From NCBI RefSeq assembly GCF_017468685.1, contig NZ_JAFUHT010000051.1, positions 1-52,022 of the forward strand: DNA of 52,022 nt. The letters are read 5' to 3'. The notes below the pieces were generated by a model. That model had not been told where the DNA came from and did not search any database. It saw only the letters and a list, made by a program, of their open reading frames with translations. The DNA comes from Methanobrevibacter sp. (lineage in GTDB: Archaea > Methanobacteriota > Methanobacteria > Methanobacteriales > Methanobacteriaceae). The translations under genes were made by a program, and so were the position numbers. Below, one piece after another: positions 10,859-19,307 of this stretch. Numbering within the stretch: position 1 is the first letter of the stretch; every line of letters begins with the position of its first letter.

Positions 10859-11296
10859 TATATCAACCTTATAAATTTTAATATATTATATATAGTAATT
10901 TAGCGTTTTCGCCATTAAATTTTAAAAATGTCTTAAAATATGTGCTTTATCAAACAGCACACTAAATAAACTGTAAAAATGATTTTAAATAAGTATAGAT
11001 TTACAATCGTTTATTTAAAAATTGTGAGTTATTCTCACGTTATTTTAAGAAAATATTTGTAATTAAGTTTTAATTTTAAAAACCCGCCCATAAAGGTTAT
11101 TATTAGTTATTTTATTCATGATATATAAAGATTGTTGATATTGTAGAAAATTGTTGAAATTTTTTGATTAAAAAAAATAATAAAATTTTTTTCAATATCC
11201 AATAGAAAAAGAAAAATGGGATTTATGATGGCGAAATCCAATATCAGGCCATATAAATTGCCCTTTGATATAAGTTACAATATAATGAAAAATCAT
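10859..11296. other. Intergenic region with eS1 promoter
   Basis: 438 bp without a convincing gene. On the minus strand a TATA-box-like run (ACTATATATAATAT) at about 10882-10900 and the AAGGTTGAT ribosome site serve the eS1 gene. The remainder is AT-rich with one small GC-richer patch (AACCCGCCCATAAAGG near 11080). I found no tRNA-like fold or small ORF with a ribosome site. Confidence 0.5.
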
Positions 11297-11626
11297 CTAC
11301 ATTATATTTTTGCTCATGAATTCCACATGATCAACGTATCTTTTGAGAACCTCATCGACAGGTCCCTCATCCATTACAAGTTTGATGTTTGCATCTTCGG
11401 CCTTGATTTTTGATTTGAATCCGTATTGAACTGCAATCAATACATCACAATCACCGCAGGTTTTAATTACTTTTCCACCCTGATGTTTTGCATCTTCTGC
11501 AATTTCAACTTTCCTTTCCTCTACAAATGTCAATTCACCGTCATAATCATAGACAAAAACATTCCTTCCCTTTCCAAGATGCAAGTCCACATTTTTTCCA
11601 TCGGAAGACACTACAGCCAAACGCAT
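11297..11626 (-). CDS. NifX/NifB-type dinitrogenase cofactor domain protein
   Basis: A 109-aa single-domain protein beginning 'MRLAVVSSDGKNVDLHLGKG' and containing 'GKVIKTCGDCDVLIAVQYG'. This matches the dinitrogenase iron-molybdenum cofactor (NifX/NafY/NifB C-terminal) family. Family members bind iron-sulfur cluster precursors; in methanogens without nitrogenase genes nearby the role is unknown, possibly metal-cluster handling. The C-D-C at residues about 57-59 could bind metal. It begins 19 bp after the phosphorylase stop in the same direction, so the two are probably co-transcribed. No nif gene is seen in the window. Confidence 0.8.
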   Translation of the reverse strand: MRLAVVSSDGKNVDLHLGKGRNVFVYDYDGELTFVEERKVEIAEDAKHQGGKVIKTCGDCDVLIAVQYGFKSKIKAEDANIKLVMDEGPVDEVLKRYVDHVEFMSKNIM

Positions 11627-11645
11627 TAAAATTCCTCCATTTTAA

Positions 11646-12404
11646 TTATACTTCAGCACCGTCCAATGCATGGTTGCATGCACAGTCTGCGCCGTCATCA
11701 ACATTTTTTATGAAATTATATATAAGCTCAAGCAGGTCGGCTTCCCTTTCGCTGACCATTTCAAAGACCTCATCGATTGTAAGCTCACCATCTGAAATTC
11801 CGGAGGCGTAGTTGGATACGATGCATATTGAATTGTAGCATATTTCCCTTTCACGTGCCAGAGTGACCTCAGGAACTCCGGTCATCCCAACAAGGTCTCC
11901 GCCAAGCATCTTGAACATCTTTATCTCAGCGGGAGTCTCGAATCTTGGCCCTTCAGTGCAGACATAGGTTCCCCCTAGAATCACATCCCCTGACTTGTCC
12001 AAAACATCACGAAGAGACGGGCAGTATGCCTCGCTAACATCCACATGTACAACCTTATCCTCATAGAAGGTCTTTACCCTATCCTGTGAGAAATCTAAAA
12101 AATCATCGGGAATGACAAATGAACCTGGAGGCATTTCCGTATTCATTGAGCCGACGGAGTTGGTTGCGATTATTTTTGTGACACCAACGTTTTTTAAAGC
12201 ATCAATATTGGCTCGATAGTTAATTTTATGTGGTGGAATGGAATGTCCTGAAGCATGGCGAGGAATGAACGCCACTTCCTTTCCACAGATGTCTAGAATT
12301 GACACTTCAACTTCACCATATTCTGTTTTGACCAGTTTATCTGTGGAGGAATCAGCCTTTTGGGTGATTTCATATACTCCGCTGCCGCCGATTATACCAA
12401 TCAT
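11646..12404 (-). CDS. 5'-methylthioadenosine/methylthioinosine phosphorylase
   Basis: A 252-aa member of the MTA phosphorylase family (purine nucleoside phosphorylase fold). It begins 'MIGIIGGSGVYEI' and has 'IPRHASGHSIPPHKINYRAN' (phosphate and ribose site), 'TNSVGSMN', 'GTYVCTEGPRFETPAE' and 'GMTGVPEVTLARE'. It cleaves a 5'-methylthio-nucleoside with phosphate in salvage. In methanogens the substrate may be methylthioinosine rather than methylthioadenosine, as for the Methanocaldococcus homologue; this sequence alone does not decide it. I chose the ATG at 12404, not a longer reading frame from 12527, because the extra residues overlap rtcB and an AAAGGATG ribosome site lies 5-12 bp upstream. 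It starts 4 bp after the rtcB stop, so the two are coupled. Confidence 0.87.
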   Translation of the reverse strand: MIGIIGGSGVYEITQKADSSTDKLVKTEYGEVEVSILDICGKEVAFIPRHASGHSIPPHKINYRANIDALKNVGVTKIIATNSVGSMNTEMPPGSFVIPDDFLDFSQDRVKTFYEDKVVHVDVSEAYCPSLRDVLDKSGDVILGGTYVCTEGPRFETPAEIKMFKMLGGDLVGMTGVPEVTLAREREICYNSICIVSNYASGISDGELTIDEVFEMVSEREADLLELIYNFIKNVDDGADCACNHALDGAEV

Positions 12405-12408
12405 GCAA

Positions 12409-13857
12409 TCATCCTTTACAAACTGATAGAGGTCTGACTTTTGCAACAAGTTTTGCAATGCCTGTGCTGTCGGATACGCGAACAACACTGTCCACATCCT
12501 TATAGGCACCGGGTGCTTCCTCTTCAATCACATGTTTGCTTGTGGCCTTGATTCTGATACCGTTTGATTCCATGTCGCTGGTGATTTCATCAGCATCAAA
12601 GTCCTTTTTGGCCTTTGACCTTGACAGGATTCTTCCGGCACCGTGTGCGGTTGAACCGAAAGTCTCTTCCATTGCCTTTTCGGTACCGTGCAATACATAT
12701 GAGGCGGTTCCCATAGTACCAGGGATTAAAACAGGCTGTCCGATATGCCTGTATTTTTCAGGAACCTCCTCACATCCAGGACCGAATGCCCTTGTTGCAC
12801 CTTTACGGTGAACGAGAACCTCTTCCTCACGGTTGTAGACCTTATGGGTTTCCATTTTGGCAATATTGTGAGCCACATCATAGACAATGTCCATTTCCAT
12901 GTCTTTTGCGGATTTTCCTAAAACATCCTCAAAGGTTTCCCTTATCCAATGTGTCATCATTTGCCTGTTTGCCCATGCGTAATTGGCTGCAGCAGCCATT
13001 GCCTGAATATAATCCTGAGCTTCTTTTGAATCCAAAGGAGCGCATGCCAATTGTCTGTCATCAATGTTGATTTTGTATTTCTTATATGCCTTGTCCATGA
13101 TTCTCAAGTAATCGGAACAGATTTGGTGTCCGCATCCACGAGATCCTGAATGAATCATGATGACAATCATACCCTTTTCAAGTCCGAAGGCTTCTGCTGC
13201 ATCCTCATTATATATTTCATCAACAACTTGAACTTCAAGGAAGTGATTTCCGGAACCTAATGAGCCCAGTTGAGGGATTCCTCTTTTTTTAGCCTTATCT
13301 GAAACGATGCTTGAATCTGCATCGATCATTCTTCCGTTTTCCTCTAAAACTTCAAGGTCCTCTTCCCAGCCATATCCGTTTTTAACGGCCCATTCAGCAC
13401 CGTAATCAAGTACGTCATTGATTTCATCCTCTCCAAGTCTGATTTTACCTTTGCTTCCAACACCAGAAGGTATATTTTCAAAAAGCTTTTCTGTAAGCTC
13501 ATCCAATTTGTCCTCGACATCTTCAAGAGTTAAATTGGATTTGATTAGTCTGACTCCACAGTTGATGTCAAAACCAACTCCCCCAGGAGATACAATACCA
13601 TTTCTTAAGCTGAATGCTGCAACTCCACCGATTGGAAAACCGTATCCGAAATGGATATCCGGCAGGCCAATGGAGTACCTTTGAACACCAGGAAGGCATG
13701 CAACATTGACAATCTGTTCGATTGCACCTTCCTCCAAATCATCAAAGTACTCGTCAGCTATATAAAACCTTCCAGAAGCCCTCATGGATTTATTGTAGGA
13801 TCCCGGAATTTCATAAACGTTATCACTAACTTTTTTAATTTCATCTTTAATGCTCAT
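12409..13857 (-). CDS. rtcB: RNA-splicing ligase RtcB
   Basis: A 482-aa RtcB, the GTP-dependent ligase that joins 2',3'-cyclic phosphate and 5'-OH RNA ends in tRNA splicing and RNA repair. Residues matching the metal and guanylylation site are visible: C100 in '[10 protein letters not shown]', H205 in '[10 protein letters not shown]', H236 in '[10 protein letters not shown]', H330 in 'VAHN', and the His accepting GMP, H405, in 'STAHGAGR'. Length is normal, and no intein is present, although inteins interrupt rtcB in several archaea. Downstream lies the MTA/MTI phosphorylase, 4 bp away. Its partner archease lies upstream on the same strand, separated by one small membrane gene. Confidence 0.97.
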   Translation of the reverse strand: MSIKDEIKKVSDNVYEIPGSYNKSMRASGRFYIADEYFDDLEEGAIEQIVNVACLPGVQRYSIGLPDIHFGYGFPIGGVAAFSLRNGIVSPGGVGFDINCGVRLIKSNLTLEDVEDKLDELTEKLFENIPSGVGSKGKIRLGEDEINDVLDYGAEWAVKNGYGWEEDLEVLEENGRMIDADSSIVSDKAKKRGIPQLGSLGSGNHFLEVQVVDEIYNEDAAEAFGLEKGMIVIMIHSGSRGCGHQICSDYLRIMDKAYKKYKINIDDRQLACAPLDSKEAQDYIQAMAAAANYAWANRQMMTHWIRETFEDVLGKSAKDMEMDIVYDVAHNIAKMETHKVYNREEEVLVHRKGATRAFGPGCEEVPEKYRHIGQPVLIPGTMGTASYVLHGTEKAMEETFGSTAHGAGRILSRSKAKKDFDADEITSDMESNGIRIKATSKHVIEEEAPGAYKDVDSVVRVSDSTGIAKLVAKVRPLSVCKG

Positions 13858-13970
13858 AGTATCACAAAAATATTATAATTTAATGTTTATTTATAGTATT
13901 TAAATAAAGTTTTGGTAAAAAAAATGTTTTTTAAATTATTTGAAAAATAATTTAATGAATTAAAAATTAA

Positions 13971-14291
13971 TTATTTCCTAAACAATGCAGAAACCCCTGC
14001 AATCAACAGAAATATTGCACCCAACACATTAATGTAATCTGACCCGACAATGACAAACATTGTTGCAAGTACAAATCCTACACCAGCAATTTCTGAATTT
14101 TTTGAAACGTAATATGTTGAAGCCAAACCTAAAACTGATGCAATAATTGCAACAAGCCCTAAAAAAGGAGTGTGTGTCTGACCGACATGTTCTAGAAATA
14201 TTAGAAATGATCCGGAAAATATTCCGATAACAGAACCTATAATTCCCATTATCATTTCGAATGTTCTTGAGATGGTTTTAGTTCTTTTCAT
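13971..14291 (-). CDS. Small membrane protein, DUF4064-like
   Basis: A 106-aa protein starting 'MKRTKTISRTFEMIMGIIGS', with about four hydrophobic segments (residues 13-33, 42-62, 69-86, 88-104). The short charged N-terminus followed by 'GIIGSVIGIFSG' resembles the DUF4064 family of small integral membrane proteins, whose function is unknown. It sits between archease and rtcB in the same direction, with a 35-bp gap upstream and a 113-bp gap downstream. Membership of an RNA-repair operon is positional only. Family assignment is from memory of the motif, with no search. Confidence 0.65.
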   Translation of the reverse strand: MKRTKTISRTFEMIMGIIGSVIGIFSGSFLIFLEHVGQTHTPFLGLVAIIASVLGLASTYYVSKNSEIAGVGFVLATMFVIVGSDYINVLGAIFLLIAGVSALFRK

Positions 14292-14326
14292 GCTTAATAT
14301 TATGTCATATAATATTATTTAAAATT

Positions 14327-14740
14327 TTACAAATCAACTATCGCCTGAAGTTCTACATGGTCAGTTTTGTTAACTTCCATCTTATGGAATGTTATTGCCT
14401 TTATTTCAGTTTTTCTTTCATGCTTATCCCAATTAATCTCTTCACCCTTTATTTCAGCCTTAAGATGAAGATTTTCATCGATTTTAACATGAAATTCGCT
14501 GAAAAGCATGAATTCAGTTTCATGATAAAACAGAAGTTCCTCCAAATAGTCATATAAAAGTGATACATCGTCTTCTGAATCTATTTCAAATTCTATTGTA
14601 TTTACTGCATCAATTTCTGAAGTATCAGAAATAATATTAAAAATTGCCAAACTTGCATTTTCAAAAGCTTCATTCCTATCTTTTCCATAAGCTTTAAGTC
14701 CAATGTCAGCAGTTGCTTCAAAATATTCATACCTTTTCAT
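14327..14740 (-). CDS. Archease, RtcB activator
   Basis: A 137-aa archease. It has the family N-terminus '..ATADIGLKAYGKDRNEAFENA', a middle 'SLLYDYLEELLFYHE' and the C-terminal 'HVELQAIVDL'. Archease promotes guanylylation of RtcB and gives the ligase multiple turnover, so it belongs functionally with the rtcB gene at 12409-13857. Oddity: the residue usually written as His in the family's 'HTADIG' motif is Ala here (ATADIG), while the following Asp remains. The start at 14740 is supported by the family N-terminus. It is divergent from the small gene at 14826, with 85 bp between them. Confidence 0.9.
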   Translation of the reverse strand: MKRYEYFEATADIGLKAYGKDRNEAFENASLAIFNIISDTSEIDAVNTIEFEIDSEDDVSLLYDYLEELLFYHETEFMLFSEFHVKIDENLHLKAEIKGEEINWDKHERKTEIKAITFHKMEVNKTDHVELQAIVDL

Positions 14741-14781
14741 GACGCTTACCCCAAATATTACTTTTCAAATGCTCTCACTCT

Positions 14782-14800
14782 TTGCTTATATATGTACTTT
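14782..14800 (+). promoter_or_regulatory. TATA box in the archease / small-gene divergent spacer
   Basis: CTTATATATG at about 14784-14794 is a good archaeal TATA box. It lies about 32 bp upstream of the ATG at 14826, so the plus-strand mRNA would have a short leader of about 5-10 nt. The core TATATA reads the same on both strands, and may also serve archease. Confidence 0.5.
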
Positions 14801-14825
14801 TTACAACTTTAATATAGTGATTAAA

Positions 14826-15002
14826 ATGTTAGGCAATAATGACACCACAATTCAAGTAGATTTAAGAAAAAGAAGTTCAATGAAAGACGAAATAATGTAC
14901 AGTAATTTAGATGTTCAATCTTGCATGGTAGTGCTTGTAGTAATAGCAGCATTACTTTTCTCTGTTATTTCTGTTGTAGCAGCTCAAGCTCCAATTATTT
15001 AA
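14826..15002 (+). CDS. Small single-pass membrane protein, unknown
   Basis: A 58-aa protein: a polar N-terminus (MLGNNDTTIQVDLRKRSSMK), then one strongly hydrophobic helix at about residues 33-53 (CMVVLVVIAALLFSVISVVA), ending 'AQAPII'. I do not recognise a family. The ATG at 14826 is favoured because a TATA box lies 32-42 bp upstream; an internal ATG at 14880 would give 40 aa with the same helix. It stands alone between divergent archease and convergent Orc1/Cdc6. Such a protein could be a subunit or regulator of a membrane complex, but nothing nearby suggests which. Confidence 0.6.
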   Translation: MLGNNDTTIQVDLRKRSSMKDEIMYSNLDVQSCMVVLVVIAALLFSVISVVAAQAPII

Positions 15003-15115
15003 ATTTGAGCTTAAAAACAATGCCAAACCCTTTAGTTGCACATTAGACTATGAGCTTACCATGCAAATACTCTAATGTTAACAGAAACTAATTTCCCTTA
15101 AATACAGGAAAACGA

Positions 15116-16225
15116 TTAAATGGCATAATCATCGGGGTTAAAACGCAATATAATTTCTCTTGATTTTCCTCTAACCCCTTTTCCTGTAAATTTTGTATCA
15201 ATCAATCTTACGAATTCCAGTTTATCCAATGCACGATTAAATGATGCATAGCTGGAACCTGTTTTTTGTTTAAACAATTCAGACAATTCACCAGCAGTAT
15301 ATATGCCTTCATAATCTGAAATCATCCTTAAAATTGTTCGTTCATTATCATTTAAAGATTTTAATGTTTCGAAAACATTGACGGATACCAGAGATTCCAT
15401 TGCTTTGTCAAAGTGTTCCTGAGTGATTTGGCGGCTTGCATCCGCTTCTGCAATGTTACCGCATGATCTTAAAAGATTAATGCCCACTCTCAAATCACCG
15501 TTTTCTTCAGTGTACATTGCAATTTGCTCCAATATATCATCAGGCAAGACATTAGGGAAAAATCCTGCTTTTGCACGGTCACGTAAGATATCTTCAAGTT
15601 CAGAATAAGTATATAATGGGAATGTTATTTCTTGAGGAATAAATACAGTATTTACATTTTTATCAAAGGCATATTTAAATTCCAGATCTGACAATATGGC
15701 AAAAATTGATGTTTTTACACCAGGATATTCCTCATATGCTCTTAATAAATCATAAACAACTTTATCAGCATTTTTTGATTGGAACAGATAGTTAATATCA
15801 TCCAGTGCCACAACCAGTGACCTTTCCTTTTTTTGAAGGTCTTTCATAATCTGGTCATAGATTCTTGAAAAAGGAACTCCAGTTTCAGGAGGAATGTGTC
15901 CGAAAAGCTTTTTGTAAATTTGTGAAAATATTCCAAAACGTGTAGTGTGCAATTGACAGTTGATATATACGCATACTACCTTATCTGAAGTTTTTTCAAC
16001 CAGTTCGAATACTTTCCTTATTGATGTGGACTTTCCTGTTGCCGGTGAGCCTAAAACAATTGCGTTTGACGGTTGTCCTCCTCTTAAAGCAGGCCTTATT
16101 GACATTGCCATTGCTTCCATTTGTGTGTCCCTGTAATTGAAGTTTTGAGGAAAGTAATCCGGATCAAAAGCATTAATGTTTTGAAAAAGACTTTCATCAG
16201 CCATTAAAATATCTTCTATTCCCAT
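15116..16225 (-). CDS. Orc1/Cdc6-type replication initiator
   Basis: A 369-aa AAA+ protein of the archaeal Orc1/Cdc6 family. Walker A is 'GSPATGKST' at residues 59-67, Walker B 'VVALDDIN' with D142/D143, and the C-terminal third (about 285-369) is a winged-helix DNA-binding domain ending 'GKSREIILRFNPDDYAI'. The family binds origin repeats and loads MCM. Length is normal. It lies 36 bp after mptE on the same strand, a probable two-gene unit. Archaeal origins often lie beside an orc1/cdc6 gene, but I could find no convincing set of origin-recognition repeats in the short flanks. Confidence 0.92.
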   Translation of the reverse strand: MGIEDILMADESLFQNINAFDPDYFPQNFNYRDTQMEAMAMSIRPALRGGQPSNAIVLGSPATGKSTSIRKVFELVEKTSDKVVCVYINCQLHTTRFGIFSQIYKKLFGHIPPETGVPFSRIYDQIMKDLQKKERSLVVALDDINYLFQSKNADKVVYDLLRAYEEYPGVKTSIFAILSDLEFKYAFDKNVNTVFIPQEITFPLYTYSELEDILRDRAKAGFFPNVLPDDILEQIAMYTEENGDLRVGINLLRSCGNIAEADASRQITQEHFDKAMESLVSVNVFETLKSLNDNERTILRMISDYEGIYTAGELSELFKQKTGSSYASFNRALDKLEFVRLIDTKFTGKGVRGKSREIILRFNPDDYAI

Positions 16226-16261
16226 ATTATCATATTATTATTTCTTATTATAAAACGATTT

Positions 16262-16981
16262 TTATTCACATAAATTGATAATATCGACATTTTCATTGTC
16301 AATTATCCATTGTGTGAACTTCTCGGCATATCCTAACTTTTTCTTTTTAAAGTCATCTGCCTTTGCAGTGTCAGTTTTGATATTTGGCCTTGAGTATCTG
16401 GTTACGATTTCACCGAAATCCATACCTGCAAGTGTTATTTCAACTGCCCCTAATGCTACAGATAGAAATAGCGCCCTGTCACCATCGGTGAATCCTCCGA
16501 AATTATAGAGGTTTCCAACAGGCTGTGATTGAGTAGTTCCCAATATGCTTGTAAAGAATGGTGTCAGCCTTGCAATCTTATCTATATTGTCACCATGCGC
16601 ATGTATCGCTACATTTGCTCCTCTCAAGTTTGCCAAAAGAATATCATCAAGGTTTCCATCCAAATCTGTAGCAATTATGTCCGGTGCGATTTTTTCTTCT
16701 ATTAAAGCGGTTGTTGCACCATCTGCTGCAACAAGAATGTAGTCTTTTAAATCATAATCCTCTTTTAGGAGTTTTATATGTTCCTTTAAGGATGGGCCTG
16801 CACCAAATACTATAAATTTATCTGAAAAATCAACAAATCCTTTTAAATCATCTAATGTGAGACATCCTTCTGTTGACAGTATTTCATCCAGTAATTTTGC
16901 AGACTCTTCATCGTTTTGGCGTGAAAATCCAAAATCTTCAAGAATTTCTGTATAATATTTTTCCCAAAGTCCAAATTCCAT
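16262..16981 (-). CDS. mptE: 6-hydroxymethyl-7,8-dihydropterin pyrophosphokinase MptE
   Basis: A 239-aa protein of the DUF115 family. Motifs are 'FIVFGAGPSLKEHI' (residues about 57-70), 'AADGATTALIE', 'PDIIATDLDGNLDDIL' and 'AIHAHGDNIDKI'. MptE transfers pyrophosphate from ATP to 6-hydroxymethyl-dihydropterin in the archaeal route to tetrahydromethanopterin, the C1 carrier of methanogenesis. Length and motif order are those of the family. It precedes orc1/cdc6 by 36 bp. The start at 16981 has no strong ribosome site (AGTGAGGTTTAA). Confidence 0.9.
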   Translation of the reverse strand: MEFGLWEKYYTEILEDFGFSRQNDEESAKLLDEILSTEGCLTLDDLKGFVDFSDKFIVFGAGPSLKEHIKLLKEDYDLKDYILVAADGATTALIEEKIAPDIIATDLDGNLDDILLANLRGANVAIHAHGDNIDKIARLTPFFTSILGTTQSQPVGNLYNFGGFTDGDRALFLSVALGAVEITLAGMDFGEIVTRYSRPNIKTDTAKADDFKKKKLGYAEKFTQWIIDNENVDIINLCE

Positions 16982-17161
16982 ATTTAAACCTCACTATAAT
17001 TATATTAGGTCATTTTTAATTAAATAATTTATTATTAGATATTTAATTAAAAATGGATTTATACTTCTTAAATTACAAATAAAAAGTAATAATATTAATT
17101 TAACATGAATACATTTATATACTCTGTAATTTAAACCAATAAGTATAGATAAATTGATATT
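16982..17161. other. Divergent spacer with promoter for the decayed ORF
   Basis: AT-rich spacer. A TATA-like sequence (ATTTATATAC) lies at about 17110-17119, some 57-66 bp upstream of the codon at 17176. Nothing else stands out. Confidence 0.4.
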
Positions 17162-17372
17162 AGGAGGTCGATAAAATTATTTACACTTTAAAAGATGTAT
17201 TGGACATATTGGAGAATATTAAAAGGAATCCAGCCGGTATAAAATACCAAAATCATGTTTAAGCCACGCACAAGAGATAAACATTGACATTAACAAAATA
17301 ACTCAAACATTATGTGAAGATATACCAGTAAGCATTGAAAAAACATTTAAAAATCATCAAAATTTGAATTAA
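17162..17372 (+). pseudogene. Small ORF with intact ribosome site, ATT at the start position and a frameshift
   Basis: A strong AGGAGG lies at 17162-17168 region and, 8 bp on, the codon at 17176 is ATT rather than ATG. Reading from it gives 'IIYTLKDVLDILENIKRNP' and stops at 17260-17262. A second frame, reached by a one-base shift near the A-runs at 17240-17252, continues as 'SHAQEINIDINKITQTLCED' and stops at 17370-17372, 20 bp before the next gene. I read this as a gene of about 65 codons that has lost its start codon and frame. Sequencing error, or genuine ATT initiation of a 28-codon peptide, are alternatives. No family recognised. Confidence 0.5.
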
Positions 17373-17392
17373 AATATAATTACAAACATTTT

Positions 17393-17812
17393 ATGGATTT
17401 AAGTATAAATCTAGAAATATTAAATGAAAATGAAGTAGAAATTACAAATATTAATGAAATTAAAAAAGTAGACACCGAATACACCTACGATTCAAGATTA
17501 GACATCATTAGAATTGAAGTCAAAGAAAAATACAAATCTAAAGAATCCATAGAATTAGAATCTGGCATTTATCTTGATTTTGATGAAAATTATTTCCCTG
17601 TCAATCTTGAAATAAATGATGCATCTAAAAGAATTGAAGTCGATGAAAAATTTTTAACCAAACCCTCAGGCAATGTAAAAATAGTTATAGATAAAGAATC
17701 AATATACGTTGAAGTTACATTTAAAAATAACAATAGATATGAATTTTTAAATCTGGATACAATTGGTGAAGACTACCTTCCAAATATTAAAACTGATTTT
17801 GCAATTGTTTAG
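17393..17812 (+). CDS. DUF2283-like protein
   Basis: A 139-aa acidic protein. Its first half contains 'YTYDSRLDIIRIEV...ESGIYLDFDENYFPVNLEINDASKRI' (residues about 30-84), which follows the DUF2283 pattern: a short beta strand, 'GI.LD.D...', then 'E..ASK'. DUF2283 proteins are small and of unknown function. There is no clear ribosome site before the ATG, so it may depend on translation of the decayed ORF 20 bp upstream. A second DUF2283-like gene lies at 38986. It converges on the next gene with a shared hairpin over both stop codons. Confidence 0.6.
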   Translation: MDLSINLEILNENEVEITNINEIKKVDTEYTYDSRLDIIRIEVKEKYKSKESIELESGIYLDFDENYFPVNLEINDASKRIEVDEKFLTKPSGNVKIVIDKESIYVEVTFKNNNRYEFLNLDTIGEDYLPNIKTDFAIV

Positions 17813-17830
17813 AAGTCATCACTTCTAAAC
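17807..17830. terminator. Bidirectional hairpin overlapping two stop codons
   Basis: 10-bp arms GTTTAGAAGT and ACTTCTAAAC with loop CATC. The left arm contains the stop of the DUF2283-like gene (17810-17812), and the last base is the first base of the stop of the convergent membrane gene (17830-17832). Confidence 0.65.
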
Positions 17831-18480
17831 TAATTTTTATTGACCACATTCACCGCAGAACCTGTCAGACGTTCATACAGGTTGTTGATTTGCCTTAAAG
17901 TGAATCCGACCAAAAATGCAGAAATTATTGTTCCAATATTTACTGCTCCCAAAATGTTTGTATACCACAATCCGCACATTATAAGAGATATTATGACCAT
18001 TGTTGCATCAAAACCTATTTTGATTGTGGAAAATCTCCAGTTGGTAACGATTGCAACTGATTCAACACATCCTTCACCTGGAAGCGGAGCAATGTTTGCA
18101 GGCATGTAGACGAATATGCCGAAAGCTGTAAGGAATATGCTTATAAATAAAAATACAATCATCATGATTACAGATCCGTCAAACGGAATGAATGAAACAA
18201 TATATAATGCCAAATCGGTGAAATATCCGAAAAGCACACAGTTGATTAGCTGCAACAGCCTTCTTTTGTGAAATCTTGACCTTAAAATAAGAAACTGTAT
18301 CAATATTAACGCAGCATTGAATATGAAAGTTGTTATTCCTATGTTAATATTAGTTATTAATGCCAGAGAATAGGAAATTGAACTGATCGGTGTTGTTCCA
18401 AGGGTGGAAACGATTGAAAATGCCACTCCAAGGGACATTATAAACAGACCGATTACAAATAAGCAAATCCTTTTTATCAT
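17830..18480 (-). CDS. YczE/YitT-like membrane protein (paralog 1)
   Basis: A 216-aa integral membrane protein with about five to six helices. The N-terminal 'MSLGVAFSIVSTLGTTPISS' and the later 'YMPANIAPLPGEGCVESVA' are the paired half-repeats typical of the YczE/YyaS/YitT-type family of bacterial and archaeal membrane proteins. Function is unknown; small-molecule export or sensing has been suggested for relatives. It lies 15 bp after its paralog at 18496-19164, on the same strand, so the two are a tandem duplicate and probably one transcript. They may form a heteromer. Confidence 0.7.
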   Translation of the reverse strand: MIKRICLFVIGLFIMSLGVAFSIVSTLGTTPISSISYSLALITNINIGITTFIFNAALILIQFLILRSRFHKRRLLQLINCVLFGYFTDLALYIVSFIPFDGSVIMMIVFLFISIFLTAFGIFVYMPANIAPLPGEGCVESVAIVTNWRFSTIKIGFDATMVIISLIMCGLWYTNILGAVNIGTIISAFLVGFTLRQINNLYERLTGSAVNVVNKN

Positions 18481-18495
18481 ATTATATAATATATA

Positions 18496-19164
18496 TTACA
18501 TCTTTTTTAAATCTACATCATGACCTGTAAAATGGCCATAGATTTTGTGAATATATTTGACGGTTGTTCCGATAAAGAGCGCACCGAGAATTGTTCCAAT
18601 CCCAACACTTCCAAATTCTCCTAAAAATCCATAACTTAATATTAATGCTGTTGCAACCACAGTTATATCAAAATAGACCTTGATTTTTGGAAATGGCTTG
18701 TCCAGCACAATCGCTATTGCCTGTGTGACTCCCTCAACAGATAACGGAATGATGTTTGTCGGCACATAAAAGAACAGTCCAAGAGCTATGAAAAATATTG
18801 ACAATACTGTCATTATTAATGCTATTAAAAAATTATCTGCAGAGGGTATGAAACCAAGTAATGCCACAGAAAAGCTTGTGAATGCTCCAAAAAGCACCCC
18901 GACAAATACCTGCAGGAAGTGTTTTTTCTTGAAATCTCTTCTTAAAAGCAGCAATTCGATTAAAACCAGAAATGCATGAAATATGAATGTTGCAACACCT
19001 ATTTCTATTGCCCAAATCAGGTTCATTGCATATGGAATTGAACTAACCGGTGCTGAGCCCAAACCGGACTTTATTGAAAATGCCACCCCAAGGGTTATCA
19101 GGTAAAGGCCAAAAACATAGTTGAATACTCTTTTAATTGTTAGTTCTTCTCCACTGAATTGCAT
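18496..19164 (-). CDS. YczE/YitT-like membrane protein (paralog 2)
   Basis: A 222-aa integral membrane protein clearly homologous to its downstream neighbour: 'ITLGVAFSIKSGLGSAPVSS' matches 'MSLGVAFSIVSTLGTTPISS', and 'YVPTNIIPLSVEGVTQAIAI' matches 'YMPANIAPLPGEGCVESVAI'. The C-terminus ends in a charged cytoplasmic tail (HFTGHDVDLKKM). Function unknown. It is the first gene of the pair and faces the aminotransferase gene across a 198-bp divergent spacer. Confidence 0.7.
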   Translation of the reverse strand: MQFSGEELTIKRVFNYVFGLYLITLGVAFSIKSGLGSAPVSSIPYAMNLIWAIEIGVATFIFHAFLVLIELLLLRRDFKKKHFLQVFVGVLFGAFTSFSVALLGFIPSADNFLIALIMTVLSIFFIALGLFFYVPTNIIPLSVEGVTQAIAIVLDKPFPKIKVYFDITVVATALILSYGFLGEFGSVGIGTILGALFIGTTVKYIHKIYGHFTGHDVDLKKM

Positions 19165-19307
19165 ACAATAATATATGTTTTAAAAGTATTTAAACAATAT
19201 GTATAAAATATCTTATCAAATTAAACAGTGCACTAAAATGTACATTATAAAATAGTGAAAATGTGAATAAATACCCCATTAAAAATATTTAATAAGTATA
19301 AAAGTAA

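Noticed and set aside
11216-11413. Plus-strand 65-codon frame starting at 11216
   Set aside because: It mostly lies antisense to the NifX-like gene and has no ribosome site.
11646-12527. A longer start for the phosphorylase at 12527
   Set aside because: The extra 41 residues overlap the end of rtcB in another frame, and the ribosome site fits the ATG at 12404.
15003-15115. Replication origin next to orc1/cdc6
   Set aside because: No set of repeated initiator boxes or AT-rich unwinding pattern beyond background could be seen in either flank.
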